NCBI RefSeq assembly: GCF_010894405.1
Contig: NZ_JAAIYA010000014.1
Span: 1-64,000, forward strand
DNA from: Pyxidicoccus caerfyrddinensis
Lineage (GTDB): Bacteria > Myxococcota > Myxococcia > Myxococcales > Myxococcaceae
Length of the DNA stretch: 64,000 nucleotides
Reading direction: 5' to 3'
A model generated the notes under the pieces. It was not told the DNA's origin, made no database searches, and was given only the letters and a program-made list of their open reading frames with translations. Both the position numbers and the translations under genes were made by a program. Positions 56,020-64,000 of this stretch are shown here, in pieces. Each line of letters begins with the position of its first letter. Position 1 is the stretch's first letter.

Positions 56020-56182
56020 GCGGAGGTTTCAACACGATTGACGGCGCGCGCGCCAGCAAGGCGTCACGTGCGCGTCAATCGTTCCGCGACGCGGTGGCGG
56101 AGCCCGCGGCGTCGCGTTAGTGCACGGCCTCTTTTCGGGCCCGTCCTCCGCGTTTTCAACCCATCCCCTCATGGGAGCACTC

Positions 56183-57268
56183 ATGCCGTTGAACCACTAC
56201 GTCACCCTGGGCCGCTCCGGCCTGCGCGTCAGTCCCCTCTGCCTCGGTGCCATGACGTTCGGCGAGGACCTGGGCTGGGGCAGCAACGTCGAGACGTCCA
56301 ACGCCATCATGGACCGCTTCCTCGAGCGGGGCGGCAACTTCATCGACACGGCCAACGTGTACACGCGTGGGCACTCGGAGAAGATCATCGGCGACCACCT
56401 GGGCCGGCACTCCAGCAAGCGCGAGCGCGTGGTCATCGCCACGAAGTTCCTCGGCAACCTGTTCCCCAGTGACCCGAACGGCGGCGGAGCGAGCCGCAAG
56501 GCGATGATTTCCCAGTGCGAGGAGTCGCTGCGCCGTCTGCAGACGGACTTCATCGACCTGTACTGGATGCACGTGTGGGACATGCACACGCCCATCGAGG
56601 AGACGCTGCGAGCGATGGATGACCTGGTGCGCTCAGGGAAGGTCCGGTACCTGGGCATCTCGGATACGCCGGCGTGGAAGGTGGCGCAGGCGCAGGTGAC
56701 GGCGCACTTCCGCGGGTGGACGCCGCTGGCCGCGCTGCAGATTGAGTACTCGCTGCTGGAGCGCACGGTGGAGGGCGAGCTGATGCCCATGGCGCGCGAG
56801 CTGGGGCTCGGCGTGACGCCGTGGTCTCCGCTGAAGAGTGGGGTGCTCAGCGGCAAGTACACGCGGGAGAACGCGGGCAAGGTGAAGGCGGACCGCGGCG
56901 CGTGGGCGGAGAGCGCACTGAATGAGAGGACGTACGGCATCATCGACGTGCTCCAGCGCGTGGCGAAGGAGCTGAACACCACGGTGGCGCGCGTGGCACT
57001 GGCGTGGGTGCAGGGCCGGTCGGGGGTGACGTCCACCATCATCGGGGCGCGCACGCTGGAGCAGCTCGACAACAACCTCGGCGCGCTGGACGTGCAGCTC
57101 AAGCCCGAGCACGTGAAGGCGCTCGATGATGCCTCCACCCCGACGCTGAACTTCCCCGCCGGCTTCATCCAGGGCTCACCCACGTTCATGCACGGCGGCC
57201 TCACCGTGAATGGCGTCACCGCGCCCGAGTGGCCCATGGCACCGAAGTCCGACAAGGAGCGCTGGTAG
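56183..57268 (+). CDS. Aldo/keto reductase
   Basis: 361 residues from ATG 56183 (GGGAG six bases upstream). Barrel motifs: GAMTFGEDLGWG, FIDTANVYTRGHSEKIIG with the catalytic Asp and Tyr, VIATKFLGN with the Lys, DFIDLYWMHVWDMHTP with the His, and GARTLEQLDNNLGAL near the NADPH site. The family reduces aldehydes and ketones with NADPH. Its last codons, encoding DKERW and stop, form the start of a repeat that is copied twice immediately downstream. Confidence 0.92.
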   Translation: MPLNHYVTLGRSGLRVSPLCLGAMTFGEDLGWGSNVETSNAIMDRFLERGGNFIDTANVYTRGHSEKIIGDHLGRHSSKRERVVIATKFLGNLFPSDPNGGGASRKAMISQCEESLRRLQTDFIDLYWMHVWDMHTPIEETLRAMDDLVRSGKVRYLGISDTPAWKVAQAQVTAHFRGWTPLAALQIEYSLLERTVEGELMPMARELGLGVTPWSPLKSGVLSGKYTRENAGKVKADRGAWAESALNERTYGIIDVLQRVAKELNTTVARVALAWVQGRSGVTSTIIGARTLEQLDNNLGALDVQLKPEHVKALDDASTPTLNFPAGFIQGSPTFMHGGLTVNGVTAPEWPMAPKSDKERW

Positions 57269-57347
57269 CCTCGCGCCGCCTCGACGTCGCCGGAACGGAC
57301 GTTCCATTCCGCGTCACGCGGGTCCACGTGGGCCGGCGTGAGTCGAT
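57254..57347 (+). repeat. Direct repeat copy 1 (overlaps the end of the aldo/keto reductase gene)
   Basis: Starts at AAGGAGCGCTGGTAG (Lys-Glu-Arg-Trp-stop) and runs 94 bases. It contains GGAAC-N4-GTTCC and the GCGTCACGCGGG element. Confidence 0.75.
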
Positions 57348-57438
57348 AAGGAGCGCTGGTAGCCCCGCGCCGCGATGGCGTCGGAATAGACGTTCCGTTC
57401 CGCGCCACGCGGGCCCTCCCGGGCCGCCGCGAGTTGGC
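57348..57438 (+). repeat. Direct repeat copy 2
   Basis: Begins with the same 15 bases, AAGGAGCGCTGGTAG, as copy 1 and remains similar through CCCGCGCCGCGATG..., ACGTTCCGTTCCGCG and CCACGCGGGCC. Offset from copy 1 is 94 bases. Confidence 0.75.
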
Positions 57439-57496
57439 AGGGTGCGCTGGTCGCCCCGCGCCGCGATGTCCGCGGAATGGACGTTCCGTTCCGCGC
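57439..57496 (+). repeat. Direct repeat copy 3 (truncated)
   Basis: GCGCTGGTCGCCCCGCGCC and GACGTTCCGTTCCGCGC match copy 2 at an offset of 91 bases; similarity stops after about 58 bases. Confidence 0.7.
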
Positions 57497-57785
57497 TATC
57501 GCAACCGTGTTGCCGTCGGCCGTCGTCACCCCGCTCGTGCACGTGGAGTTCCTTCGTGCGCCTCGGGCGTGAAAAACCGCTGAGGCCCGAAGCGCGATGT
57601 CGGCATGCGTGCGCGGCTCGGCCCCGACGTGTGCGGGCTCGGTGGAGCACTGGACAGGCAGGGTCCGTCCGCGGGGCAGAGCGTTCGCGGGAAGACATTC
57701 GTGGGTAGCGCGCCGGAGACCCATCGCTACCTTGCTGGCCCTGGCGCGATCCGGCCGGGATGTCAGCGCGGGCGAGGGAGGGCGT

Positions 57786-59702
57786 GTGGGCGAGCTTCTG
57801 TCAGGGGCCGAGGGGCAGTTTCGGGGGCAGGGGATGGGGACGCCGGGCACGGGGCCGGCGGGATGCGAGCGCGGGCCGGTGCCGGGCGTGCCGCCGAGCG
57901 TGGAGGACGCGCTCGACGGTGACCTCGACGCGTACCTGGACCGTGAGCTGTTCGTGCGTCCAAGCACGGACTCCGCTGCGCAAGCGTCCGAGTCCGAGTC
58001 CACCAATGCGGCCACCGGGAGCATGCGCGCACTGCTCGACCTGGCCGACGAGGAGTCCGAGTGGCTCGAGACGCTGCCCGCGCCCACCCCCCGCGTGGCC
58101 GAGCTCCCGGAGCCCGAAGCGCCAGCGGTGGAGATTCCCGAGTGGATGCGCATGTCGCCGGGCGCGAAGGTGACGACGCCCTTCGCGGCGATGCTCTCCC
58201 CTGCGGACCCGACCACGGTGCCGGCACACGGTGAGGCCGAGTCCGCGGGGACGGACGCCGCGGGTCTGCCGACGACGCCGTGGAGTACGCCGACTTCCGC
58301 ACAGATGGCGAGCGCTCCAGCGTATCCAGGCAGCCTGCTCCCGGGGATTGCACCGCCGCCGCCCGGCGTGACGCTTCCTGCGTGGGCACCCCAGCACGCG
58401 GCGCCCATGGCGCAGTATCCGCAGCAGTGGGGCATGCCGCTTCCCGCGCATGCCGACCCCAAGCGCATCGCTGGCATGAAGCCCGGCGCCTTCGTGGGCG
58501 CGGCGGCGGTGGGTGCGCTCGCGGCGGGGATGCTGCTCGTCGCGGGCCTGCACTTCCAGGAGCACAGGTCGGGAACGCCCGTGGCCACGGTGGGCGGGCA
58601 GTCCATGGGACAGGGAACGCTCACGGGCGCATCTCCGTTCGGCGCGGCGCAGGCTGGCAACACCGGCTCCCTGCCCGCTGGAATGAACGGCGCGGCGCAG
58701 GCGGGTGCAACCACGGTGCTGCCTTCGGGCCTGGTGGGAGCGACCCAGGCGGCTGGCCTCACGGGCCAGCCCGACATGCCGCTAACGTCGGTCGTGGCGG
58801 GCGCTGCACAGCCCGGCGTTCCGGGTGTCCCCGGCACGATGGCCCTGTCGCAGAACGGCATCACCAGCACGGTGTCCGGAGCGCAGACCGGCCCCGTCGG
58901 CACCCAGTCGGTCGAAACCCCGGGAACGTCGGAGCCGTCAGGAGTGCAGCAGGCCGCGGCCTCGGTTGCTGGCACCGTGCTGTCGACCGCGCAGGGTGAC
59001 GTGCGGAGCGTGGCGAACGGCCTGCGCGCCGGCCCGTCATCACCGGCGCCGTTGAATGGCTCCGCGGTGGGGGGCACCACGCTCACCAGTGGCCAGCCCG
59101 GCACCGTGGCGCTGCAGATGCCTTCCGCGCGCAAGTCGCCCGCGAAGACGGTGGTGGCCGCGCGCCCCGCCGCCAACACCCAGGACGAAGCCGAGGCCGC
59201 TCCCAGCGAGCTCACCTTCAAGGAGTCCGAGTCCTCCAGCGCCGACGAGGAGTCCGCTCCCGCCGAGGCCGCCGATGCCGAGGAGGAGCAGCAGTCCGAG
59301 CTGGACGAAGACTTCGCGCGGGAGCTCGGCTTCACCGAGGAAGCGGAGGCGAAGGCCGCGGCGCCCAAGGCTCCCGAGCGCACCGTCTACATCCCGCCCG
59401 CGCCGGACGCGAAGGAGCAGCTCACGCCGGACGACGTGAAGGCCGTGGTGGTGGCGAACCAGCCGGCCATCACCGCCTGCATCCGCCAGCACGCCCAGGG
59501 CACGCCGGTGGAGAAGGGCGGCCGCTTCCTGGTCCGCTGGTCGGTGCTCCCCAGCGGCGACACGTCTGGCGTCTCCATGGACACGGACACGCTGAAGGCC
59601 ACCGAACTCGCCCATTGCATCGAGGACGTGGTGCGCCGCTGGAAGTTCCCGGCCCACCAGGTTCGCATGCAGGAGCCCATCCGCTTCCCGTTCGTCTTCT
59701 GA
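57786..59702 (+). CDS. AgmX/PglI C-terminal domain protein, single-pass membrane protein
   Basis: 638 residues if it starts at GTG 57786, which has a strong GAGGGAGGG site; ATG 57834 is an alternative. The N-terminal ~230 residues are cytoplasmic, acidic and Pro-rich (DGDLDAYLDRELF). One membrane helix (~235-256, AAVGALAAGMLLVAGL) is followed by a long Gly/Ala/Thr/Pro-rich linker and an acidic stretch (EAADAEEEQQSELDEDFARE). The last ~100 residues are the AgmX/PglI C-terminal domain: VVVANQPAITACIRQH, GRFLVRWSVLPSGDTSGVSMDTD, LAHCIEDVVRRWKFPAH and RFPFVF, which is TonB-like in size and fold. In Myxococcus, AgmX-class proteins are tied to gliding motility, but this one is not in a motility cluster. 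Confidence 0.8.
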   Translation: MGELLSGAEGQFRGQGMGTPGTGPAGCERGPVPGVPPSVEDALDGDLDAYLDRELFVRPSTDSAAQASESESTNAATGSMRALLDLADEESEWLETLPAPTPRVAELPEPEAPAVEIPEWMRMSPGAKVTTPFAAMLSPADPTTVPAHGEAESAGTDAAGLPTTPWSTPTSAQMASAPAYPGSLLPGIAPPPPGVTLPAWAPQHAAPMAQYPQQWGMPLPAHADPKRIAGMKPGAFVGAAAVGALAAGMLLVAGLHFQEHRSGTPVATVGGQSMGQGTLTGASPFGAAQAGNTGSLPAGMNGAAQAGATTVLPSGLVGATQAAGLTGQPDMPLTSVVAGAAQPGVPGVPGTMALSQNGITSTVSGAQTGPVGTQSVETPGTSEPSGVQQAAASVAGTVLSTAQGDVRSVANGLRAGPSSPAPLNGSAVGGTTLTSGQPGTVALQMPSARKSPAKTVVAARPAANTQDEAEAAPSELTFKESESSSADEESAPAEAADAEEEQQSELDEDFARELGFTEEAEAKAAAPKAPERTVYIPPAPDAKEQLTPDDVKAVVVANQPAITACIRQHAQGTPVEKGGRFLVRWSVLPSGDTSGVSMDTDTLKATELAHCIEDVVRRWKFPAHQVRMQEPIRFPFVF

Positions 59703-59881
59703 GCCGAGCGGGAGGCGCGTCACTCCGGGGCGACGGGAGCGGGCTCTACTCCGGAGAAGCCCACTGCGGAGACGCACGTATCCGCATGGCGGCGGACCGG
59801 GGGAGCACGCGGCTCCTCAGTCGGAGAGCGAGCCCTCACGGACGAGCGGCGTGGCACTCCGGCCCCTATGCTTCCCACCTG

Positions 59882-60202
59882 ATGCCGCCGCATGAAACGC
59901 AGGAACCCGAGCCCACGGAGCTGCACGTCTGCCACCGCTGCCTGGTGCGCCTGGACGCGAGCGCCGGCGGCGTGGACCTGCCGCGCCGGCTCAAGGAGAC
60001 GCTCTGCGCGCGCGGCCTCGCCGGCAGCACGGTGGTGATTCCCTCCGGCTGCCTGGGCTACTGCCCCATGGGACGCGTCAGCGTGCTGGTGCTCCCGGGC
60101 AGCGGCACCGGCGCGCACGTGCAGCTCATCGACCCCGAGAAGGACGGCGAGGACCTCGCCGAGCACCTCGCGCGCCTGCCCCCGCCAGCTGCGCCGCCTT
60201 GA
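59882..60202 (+). CDS. Small thioredoxin-like [2Fe-2S] protein
   Basis: 106 residues from ATG 59882. Five cysteines: C17 and C20 in ELHVCHRCLVRLD, C42, and C57xxxC61 in SGCLGYCPMGRVSV. The pattern of an N-terminal CxxC-type pair with a later GCLGYCP is that of thioredoxin-fold [2Fe-2S] ferredoxins. It may carry electrons. The last 77 bases overlap, tail to tail, the 3' end of pdxA on the other strand, and both frames still look coding. Confidence 0.72.
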   Translation: MPPHETQEPEPTELHVCHRCLVRLDASAGGVDLPRRLKETLCARGLAGSTVVIPSGCLGYCPMGRVSVLVLPGSGTGAHVQLIDPEKDGEDLAEHLARLPPPAAPP

Positions 60203-61160
60203 GCAGTGCCTCCACCATGGGCACGCAGCTCGCCTGTCCCTTCCCGGCAATCGCATACGCGGTGCCGTGGTCCGGCGACGTGCGCGGCATCGGCAGTCCC
60301 AGTGTCACATTCACGGTGCGCTCGAAGTCCAGCGCCTTGGCGGGGATGAGGCCCTGGTCGTGGTACATGGCCAGCACCGCGTCGTATCGCCCGGCAATCT
60401 CATCCGGCCGCGCGAACAGTCCATCCGCAGGCACCGGCCCGTACGCGTCCACCTTCGCCGCGCGGGCCTTGCGGATGGCGGGGCCAATCACCTCCACCTC
60501 CTCGCGTCCCAGCAGTCCGCCCTCGCCCGCGTGCGGGTTGAGCCCCAGCACGGCGATGCGCGGGCGCCGCCCAACCACCGGCTCCAGGCTGCGCGACAGC
60601 AGCTTGAGCTGCGCGGTGAGTCCCTCCACGGTGAGCAGCTTCGGCAGTTGCGCCACGGGCACGTGGTTGGTGGCCAGCGCAATCCGCACGCGCGGCCCGT
60701 CCATCATCATCAGCACGTCCACGCCGAAGGCATCGGCGAGCACCTCCGTGTGGCCCATGAAGGGAATGCCCGCGCGCGAAATCTGCTCCTTCGACACCGG
60801 CGCCGTGCACAGCGCGTCCACGTGCCCCGCGCGCATCGCTTCAATCGCCGCCGTCACGTACGCGTACTGCGCGCGGCCTCCCGCCTTGGAAGGGCGCCCC
60901 GGTGTGCGGTCCTTCTCCGCCAGCCGCGTCACCTCCACCACGGTGGGGCCGTCCACGCGGCCCAGGGCCTCGGGCGTCACGCGCGCGTAGCGGCGGAAGA
61001 CGGGGAAGCGCTCCAGGGTGGGCCCGTCCCCGAAGACGACGGGGACGAGCACCTTGCGCAGCTTGGGGAGCGCCAGGGCCGAGGCCGTCACCTCCGGCCC
61101 GATGCCCGACACGTCACCCAGGGAGATGCCGACGAGAGGAAGACTCACGCCTCGCAGCAT
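60126..61160 (-). CDS. pdxA: 4-Hydroxythreonine-4-phosphate dehydrogenase (PdxA)
   Basis: 344 residues. Start GISLGDVSGIGPEVTASAL is typical of PdxA. The three metal-binding histidines are in MGHTEVLADAFG, NPHAGEGG and AMYHDQGLIPAKALDF. It oxidises 4-phosphohydroxy-L-threonine in the deoxyxylulose-5-phosphate-dependent route to pyridoxal phosphate. The C-terminal ~15 residues are Arg/Gly-rich and extend beyond the usual end, overlapping the [2Fe-2S] gene. It lies 28 bases downstream of a SurA-like gene in the same direction, as in the surA-pdxA neighbourhood of many proteobacteria. Confidence 0.93.
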   Translation of the reverse strand: MLRGVSLPLVGISLGDVSGIGPEVTASALALPKLRKVLVPVVFGDGPTLERFPVFRRYARVTPEALGRVDGPTVVEVTRLAEKDRTPGRPSKAGGRAQYAYVTAAIEAMRAGHVDALCTAPVSKEQISRAGIPFMGHTEVLADAFGVDVLMMMDGPRVRIALATNHVPVAQLPKLLTVEGLTAQLKLLSRSLEPVVGRRPRIAVLGLNPHAGEGGLLGREEVEVIGPAIRKARAAKVDAYGPVPADGLFARPDEIAGRYDAVLAMYHDQGLIPAKALDFERTVNVTLGLPMPRTSPDHGTAYAIAGKGQASCVPMVEALLKAAQLAGAGARGARRGPRRPSRGR

Positions 61161-61188
61161 CTCCCCAAGGGCGCCAGTGCGGAAGGGA

Positions 61189-62157
61189 CTACAGCTTCAC
61201 TTCGACGCTGGCCTTCTGGCGCAGCTCGGCGACGTACTGCTCCAGGAACTTCTCCGTCTTCTCCTGGTACAGCTTCGCCTCCAGCTTCGGGCGCATCTCC
61301 TCGTAGGAGGTGGCCGCCACCGCGCGCTTCTCCTCCACCTTCAGCACGTGCCAGCCGAAGTTGGTGCGCACCGGCTCGCTGACCTCGCCCTCCTTGAGGG
61401 TGAAGGCCACGCGCTCGAAGGCGGGCACCATGACGCCGCGCTTGAACCAGCCCAGGTCTCCACCGTCGGACGCGCTGGGGCCCTCGCTGCGCGCGCGCGC
61501 CAGGGCGGAGAAGTCCATGCCCGGCCGCCGCGCCTCCACGGCGATGGCCTCGGCCCGCTTGCGCGCGGCCTCCACCTGCTCCGGCGTGGCCTTGGGGTCC
61601 ACCTGCACCAGGATGTGGCGCGCGTGCACCTCCGAGTCCTCGCTCTCCATGCGCGCGAACTGCGCGTAGGCGGCCTTCAAGTCCTCCTCGGTGACCTTCA
61701 CCTTGGGGCCAATCTTCACGCGCAGCAGGCGGTCCCGCAGGATGCGCTTGCGCAGCATGTCCCGGTAGGCGGCCATGGTGAGGCCCTCGCCCGCCAGGAG
61801 CTGCTCGAACTGCGCCGGCTCGGTGATGTTGTTCTGCTGGCGCACGTCGGCGACGAGCTCATCCACCTCGGCCTCGGTGGCGGTGATGCCGAGCTGGGCA
61901 ATCTCCCCCTCCATCAGCTTCTCGCCGATGAGGGTGTCCAGGGCCGTCTTCATCAGCAGCGCCCGCTGCTCGGCGCGCTTCTTGGGGTCCGGGCTGTTGA
62001 TGCGCGACAGCTCCGGGGCCACGCGCTGCTGCACCTCGGACAGCGCGATGATGTCGCGGTTCACCACCGCGGCCACCCTGTCCACCATCTCCGCGCGTGC
62101 CGCCGTGCCGCCTCCGAAGAGCGCCGCCGCCGCGATGACCGCCACCAGCTTCTTCAT
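61189..62157 (-). CDS. SurA-like periplasmic peptidyl-prolyl isomerase / chaperone
   Basis: 322 residues from ATG 62157 (AAGGA eight bases upstream; the ATG at 62166 is too close to it). MKKLVAVIAAAALFGGGTAARAE is a signal peptide. A SurA N-like helical domain (VDRVAAVVNRDIIALSEVQQRV..., residues ~25-170) precedes one parvulin domain (HARHILVQVDPKATPEQVEAARKRAEAI, GWFKRGVMVPAFERVAFTLKEGEVSEPVRTNFGWHVLKVEEKR). It should help outer-membrane proteins fold. One parvulin domain rather than two. Confidence 0.9.
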   Translation of the reverse strand: MKKLVAVIAAAALFGGGTAARAEMVDRVAAVVNRDIIALSEVQQRVAPELSRINSPDPKKRAEQRALLMKTALDTLIGEKLMEGEIAQLGITATEAEVDELVADVRQQNNITEPAQFEQLLAGEGLTMAAYRDMLRKRILRDRLLRVKIGPKVKVTEEDLKAAYAQFARMESEDSEVHARHILVQVDPKATPEQVEAARKRAEAIAVEARRPGMDFSALARARSEGPSASDGGDLGWFKRGVMVPAFERVAFTLKEGEVSEPVRTNFGWHVLKVEEKRAVAATSYEEMRPKLEAKLYQEKTEKFLEQYVAELRQKASVEVKL

Positions 62158-62218
62158 CTCGAGCATCCTTCCGAGCTCCACCGGGTCCGTCCAACCACCG
62201 TCCCGGCCGTGCATTCCG

Positions 62219-63211
62219 TCACTTCGCCGCCGCTTGCGGCGCCGGCTTCCCGCGGATGGCCTGCAGGGTGGCTTCGTTCACCTGGACCTGCGCCTTCTCG
62301 CGCAGCTCCTTCTCGAACGCCTCCTGCGCCTCCGTGCGCTTCTTCTCCAAAATCTTCGCTTCCACCAACTGCCGTACCTCGGCGAACTCCCGCTTGCGTG
62401 CCGGCTTGCGCTCCAGCACGCGGAACAGGTGGTAGCCGTATTCGGTGGAGACCACATCCGAAACCTGCCCCACGGGGAGCTTGAATACCACCTCGTCGAA
62501 GGCCGGGGGCATCTGCCCGCGGGGGAAGAAGCCGAGGTCCCCCCCCACCTTGCCGTCCGCGCTGAGGGAATACCGGCGGGCCAGGTCGGCGAACTTCTTG
62601 CCCGACTTGAGCTGCGCCTGGAGCTTGCGCGCGTCGTCCAGGCCCTTCACCACCATCTGCGCGGCGTGGACCTGCTCGGGCTCGTTGAACTCCGCCTCGT
62701 TGGCGGCGTAGTACGCGCGCAGCTCCTCCTCCGTCACCGCCACGCGCGAGTAGACGTGGTTGGCGAACAGCTTCTCAATCGTCAGCCGGCTCGTCTCCCG
62801 CTCGCGCAGCTCCGCCATGGACAGCCGCCCCTGGGCGAGCACCTCGTTGAAGTTGCCCGCGGGGTAGTCGCCGGACAGTCGCAGCACGCCCCGGTCCACC
62901 TCCTCGGGGGTGACGGTGAGGTTGTTGCCGCGCGCCGCCTGGAGCAGCAGCATCCGGTGGATGCAGGTGTCGAGCAGCGTCCGCTTGAAGGGCTCCACCT
63001 CCTCGGGCGTGCGCTGCGGCGCTTCCGTGGAGGCCAGCTCGCGCCACAGCTCCTGCTCGAAGTCAGCGCGGCTGAGCACCTCGCCATTCACCGAGGCGAC
63101 CACCGAGGCGTCGGGGTCCTCCTTCGGAGGCTTGTTGCAGGCCAGCCCCGGTCCCAGGGCCATCAGCAGGGCGAGTGGGACGAAGAGCGCACGGGTGGGA
63201 TGAAAGCGCAT
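62219..63211 (-). CDS. Parvulin-type peptidyl-prolyl isomerase, probable lipoprotein
   Basis: 330 residues from ATG 63211. The signal MRFHPTRALFVPLALLMALG... ends in GLAC followed by NKPP, suggesting a lipid-anchored protein, though the lipobox is not ideal. The N-terminal helical domain (ASVNGEVLSRADFEQELWREL) is of the SurA/PrsA type, followed by one parvulin domain (AAQMVVKGLDDARKLQAQLKSGKKFADLARRYSLSADGKVGGDLGFFPRGQMPPAFDEVVFKLPVGQVSDVV) and a helical tail. PrsA-like foldase role. It lies 61 bases upstream of the SurA-like gene, as part of a three-gene foldase run ending in pdxA. Confidence 0.9.
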   Translation of the reverse strand: MRFHPTRALFVPLALLMALGPGLACNKPPKEDPDASVVASVNGEVLSRADFEQELWRELASTEAPQRTPEEVEPFKRTLLDTCIHRMLLLQAARGNNLTVTPEEVDRGVLRLSGDYPAGNFNEVLAQGRLSMAELRERETSRLTIEKLFANHVYSRVAVTEEELRAYYAANEAEFNEPEQVHAAQMVVKGLDDARKLQAQLKSGKKFADLARRYSLSADGKVGGDLGFFPRGQMPPAFDEVVFKLPVGQVSDVVSTEYGYHLFRVLERKPARKREFAEVRQLVEAKILEKKRTEAQEAFEKELREKAQVQVNEATLQAIRGKPAPQAAAK

Positions 63212-63285
63212 GCTCGGATGCCTCGGGGAAGGGAGGGGGCGACTCCCGTAGGTGGGGCCGGCGGGCCGGAAGGGCAAGCGGGCAG

Positions 63286-64000
63286 TCATGGCGCGGGCAC
63301 CGTGCCGGGCAGGGGGCCGGTGGGCTTGCGCATGGGGGCGGCCACGTCCAGCGGCACCCGCGCGAGCGCGTCCGGGTCTACCGACAGGGACAGCCCCTGC
63401 TCCACGCGCGCCAGGTACTCCGCCCAGGCGCGGGAGCGCTTCTCGCCCTCCAGTCGCACGCGCAATTCCTCGCGCACGTCGTCCAGGGTGAGGTTCAGCG
63501 CGGGCCGGCGCGCGCGCAGCTTGAGGAAGTGCAGCCCTGCGTCCGTCTGCACCACAGCGCTCAGCGCGCCTTCAGTTGCGAGCGCCCGCGCCGCCGCCGC
63601 CACTTCCGGCCCGTACGCGCGGGCCAGGGCGTCGTCGGAGAGGAAGCGCAAATCGCCATCCAGCGGCGCCGTGCGGGGCTCCTCGCTGTGCTCGCGCGCG
63701 AGCGCACCGAAGCCGGCGAAGTCGCTTTCAGGCAGGGCCTTCGCGCGCGCGAGCAGTGCCTCCGCGCGCTTCTTCGCATCCGCCACGCGGGCCACATCCG
63801 AGCGCGGCGCGGCGAGGAAGACGTGGGACACGCGCACGGCCTCGGGCCGGACGAAGTCCTCGCGGCGCGCGGCGTAGGCGGCCTCCAATTCCGCGTCGGT
63901 GACGTGGACGGGGGCCTCCTCCAGCTGCGCGCGCATCAGCCGATTCACGAGCGCGCGCTTGGTGGCCTCCACCACCTCGGGATCATCCTGGAGCCCGCGG
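63286..64000 (-). CDS. Parvulin-type peptidyl-prolyl isomerase, C-terminal part (cut by window)
   Basis: The frame is open to base 64000 (reading RGLQDDPEVVEATKRALVNRLMR at the cut end), so the N-terminus with its expected signal and helical domain lies outside. What remains is a short helix (AELEAAYAARREDFVRPEAV), a parvulin domain (VSHVFLAAPRSDVARVADAKKRAEALLARAKALPESDFAGFGALAREHSEEPRTAPLDGDLRFLSDD, LSAVVQTDAGLHFLKLRARRP) and a C-terminal helix with a Pro-rich tail. Third foldase of the run. Confidence 0.85.
   Translation of the reverse strand, partial: RGLQDDPEVVEATKRALVNRLMRAQLEEAPVHVTDAELEAAYAARREDFVRPEAVRVSHVFLAAPRSDVARVADAKKRAEALLARAKALPESDFAGFGALAREHSEEPRTAPLDGDLRFLSDDALARAYGPEVAAAARALATEGALSAVVQTDAGLHFLKLRARRPALNLTLDDVREELRVRLEGEKRSRAWAEYLARVEQGLSLSVDPDALARVPLDVAAPMRKPTGPLPGTVPAP

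Noticed and set aside
57254-57496. Possible CRISPR array
   Set aside because: The repeats are ~90 bases, imperfect and contiguous without unique spacers, so they are tandem repeats, not CRISPR.
57314-59383. Minus-strand open frame of 689 codons opposite the AgmX-like gene
   Set aside because: The plus strand encodes a membrane helix and a conserved C-terminal domain; the minus frame is Ser/Ala/Pro low complexity.

Overview
The window is a GC-rich (roughly 70 percent by eye) chromosomal stretch that looks like a fruiting myxobacterium of the Myxococcus / Corallococcus / Pyxidicoccus group. The reasons are an AgmX/PglI-type C-terminal domain protein, many two-component proteins without output domains, numerous secreted and lipid-anchored proteins of no known family, Cys-rich repeat proteins, and an Oar-like receptor fragment inside another gene. 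No rRNA, CRISPR array, insertion sequence or prophage was seen. The genus is an inference; no database search was possible.

Layout. 1-4180: end of a TolC-like outer-membrane efflux gene, a secreted LolA-like protein, a LytS/LytTR two-component pair and a small secreted protein. 4433-8245: a 604-residue acyl-CoA dehydrogenase, a secreted orphan and an SPFH/band-7 protein. 8582-8655: an odd, GC-poor tRNA with a CGA (Ser) anticodon on a class I body. 8960-18209: a coiled-coil lipoprotein, a subclass B1 metallo-beta-lactamase, two tandem DUF4139 proteins, Cys-rich secreted proteins, a methyltransferase and a zinc-ribbon protein. 18297-24027: glycogen debranching enzyme, an orphan and malic enzyme, i.e. 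central carbon storage and flux. 24154-31990: two Gly/Thr-rich paralogous lipoproteins around a MOSC protein, then two divergent paralogous RND/MMPL transporters. 31998-36511: a luciferase-like oxidoreductase, a thioredoxin-reductase-like flavoprotein translationally coupled to an AraC regulator, and orphans.

36608-41646 is the most coherent system. Five overlapping minus-strand genes encode myo-inositol-3-phosphate synthase, an Aur1-like PAP2 inositol-phosphotransferase, a CDP-alcohol phosphatidyltransferase fused to a GtrA domain, a secreted AttH/CrtC/Svf1-like lipocalin-type protein and a dual-specificity phosphatase. Together they could run glucose-6-phosphate to inositol phosphate, to phosphatidylinositol phosphate, to phosphatidylinositol, to inositol phosphoceramide, with a possible periplasmic lipid carrier.

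42141-48540: assorted oxidoreductases, a repeat-rich surface protein and a short hibernation-promoting factor. 48727-52761: five two-component genes (receiver, membrane kinase, double receiver, soluble kinase, receiver), the last four nearly contiguous or overlapping and none with a DNA-binding output. 52780-57496: Xaa-Pro aminopeptidase, a winged-helix regulator, a protein with a C-terminal module like those near type VI secretion genes, an aldo/keto reductase and a tandem repeat that duplicates the end of that gene. 57786-64000: an AgmX-like envelope protein, a small [2Fe-2S] protein, pdxA, and three successive parvulin/SurA-like foldases (the last cut by the window), echoing the classical surA-pdxA neighbourhood.
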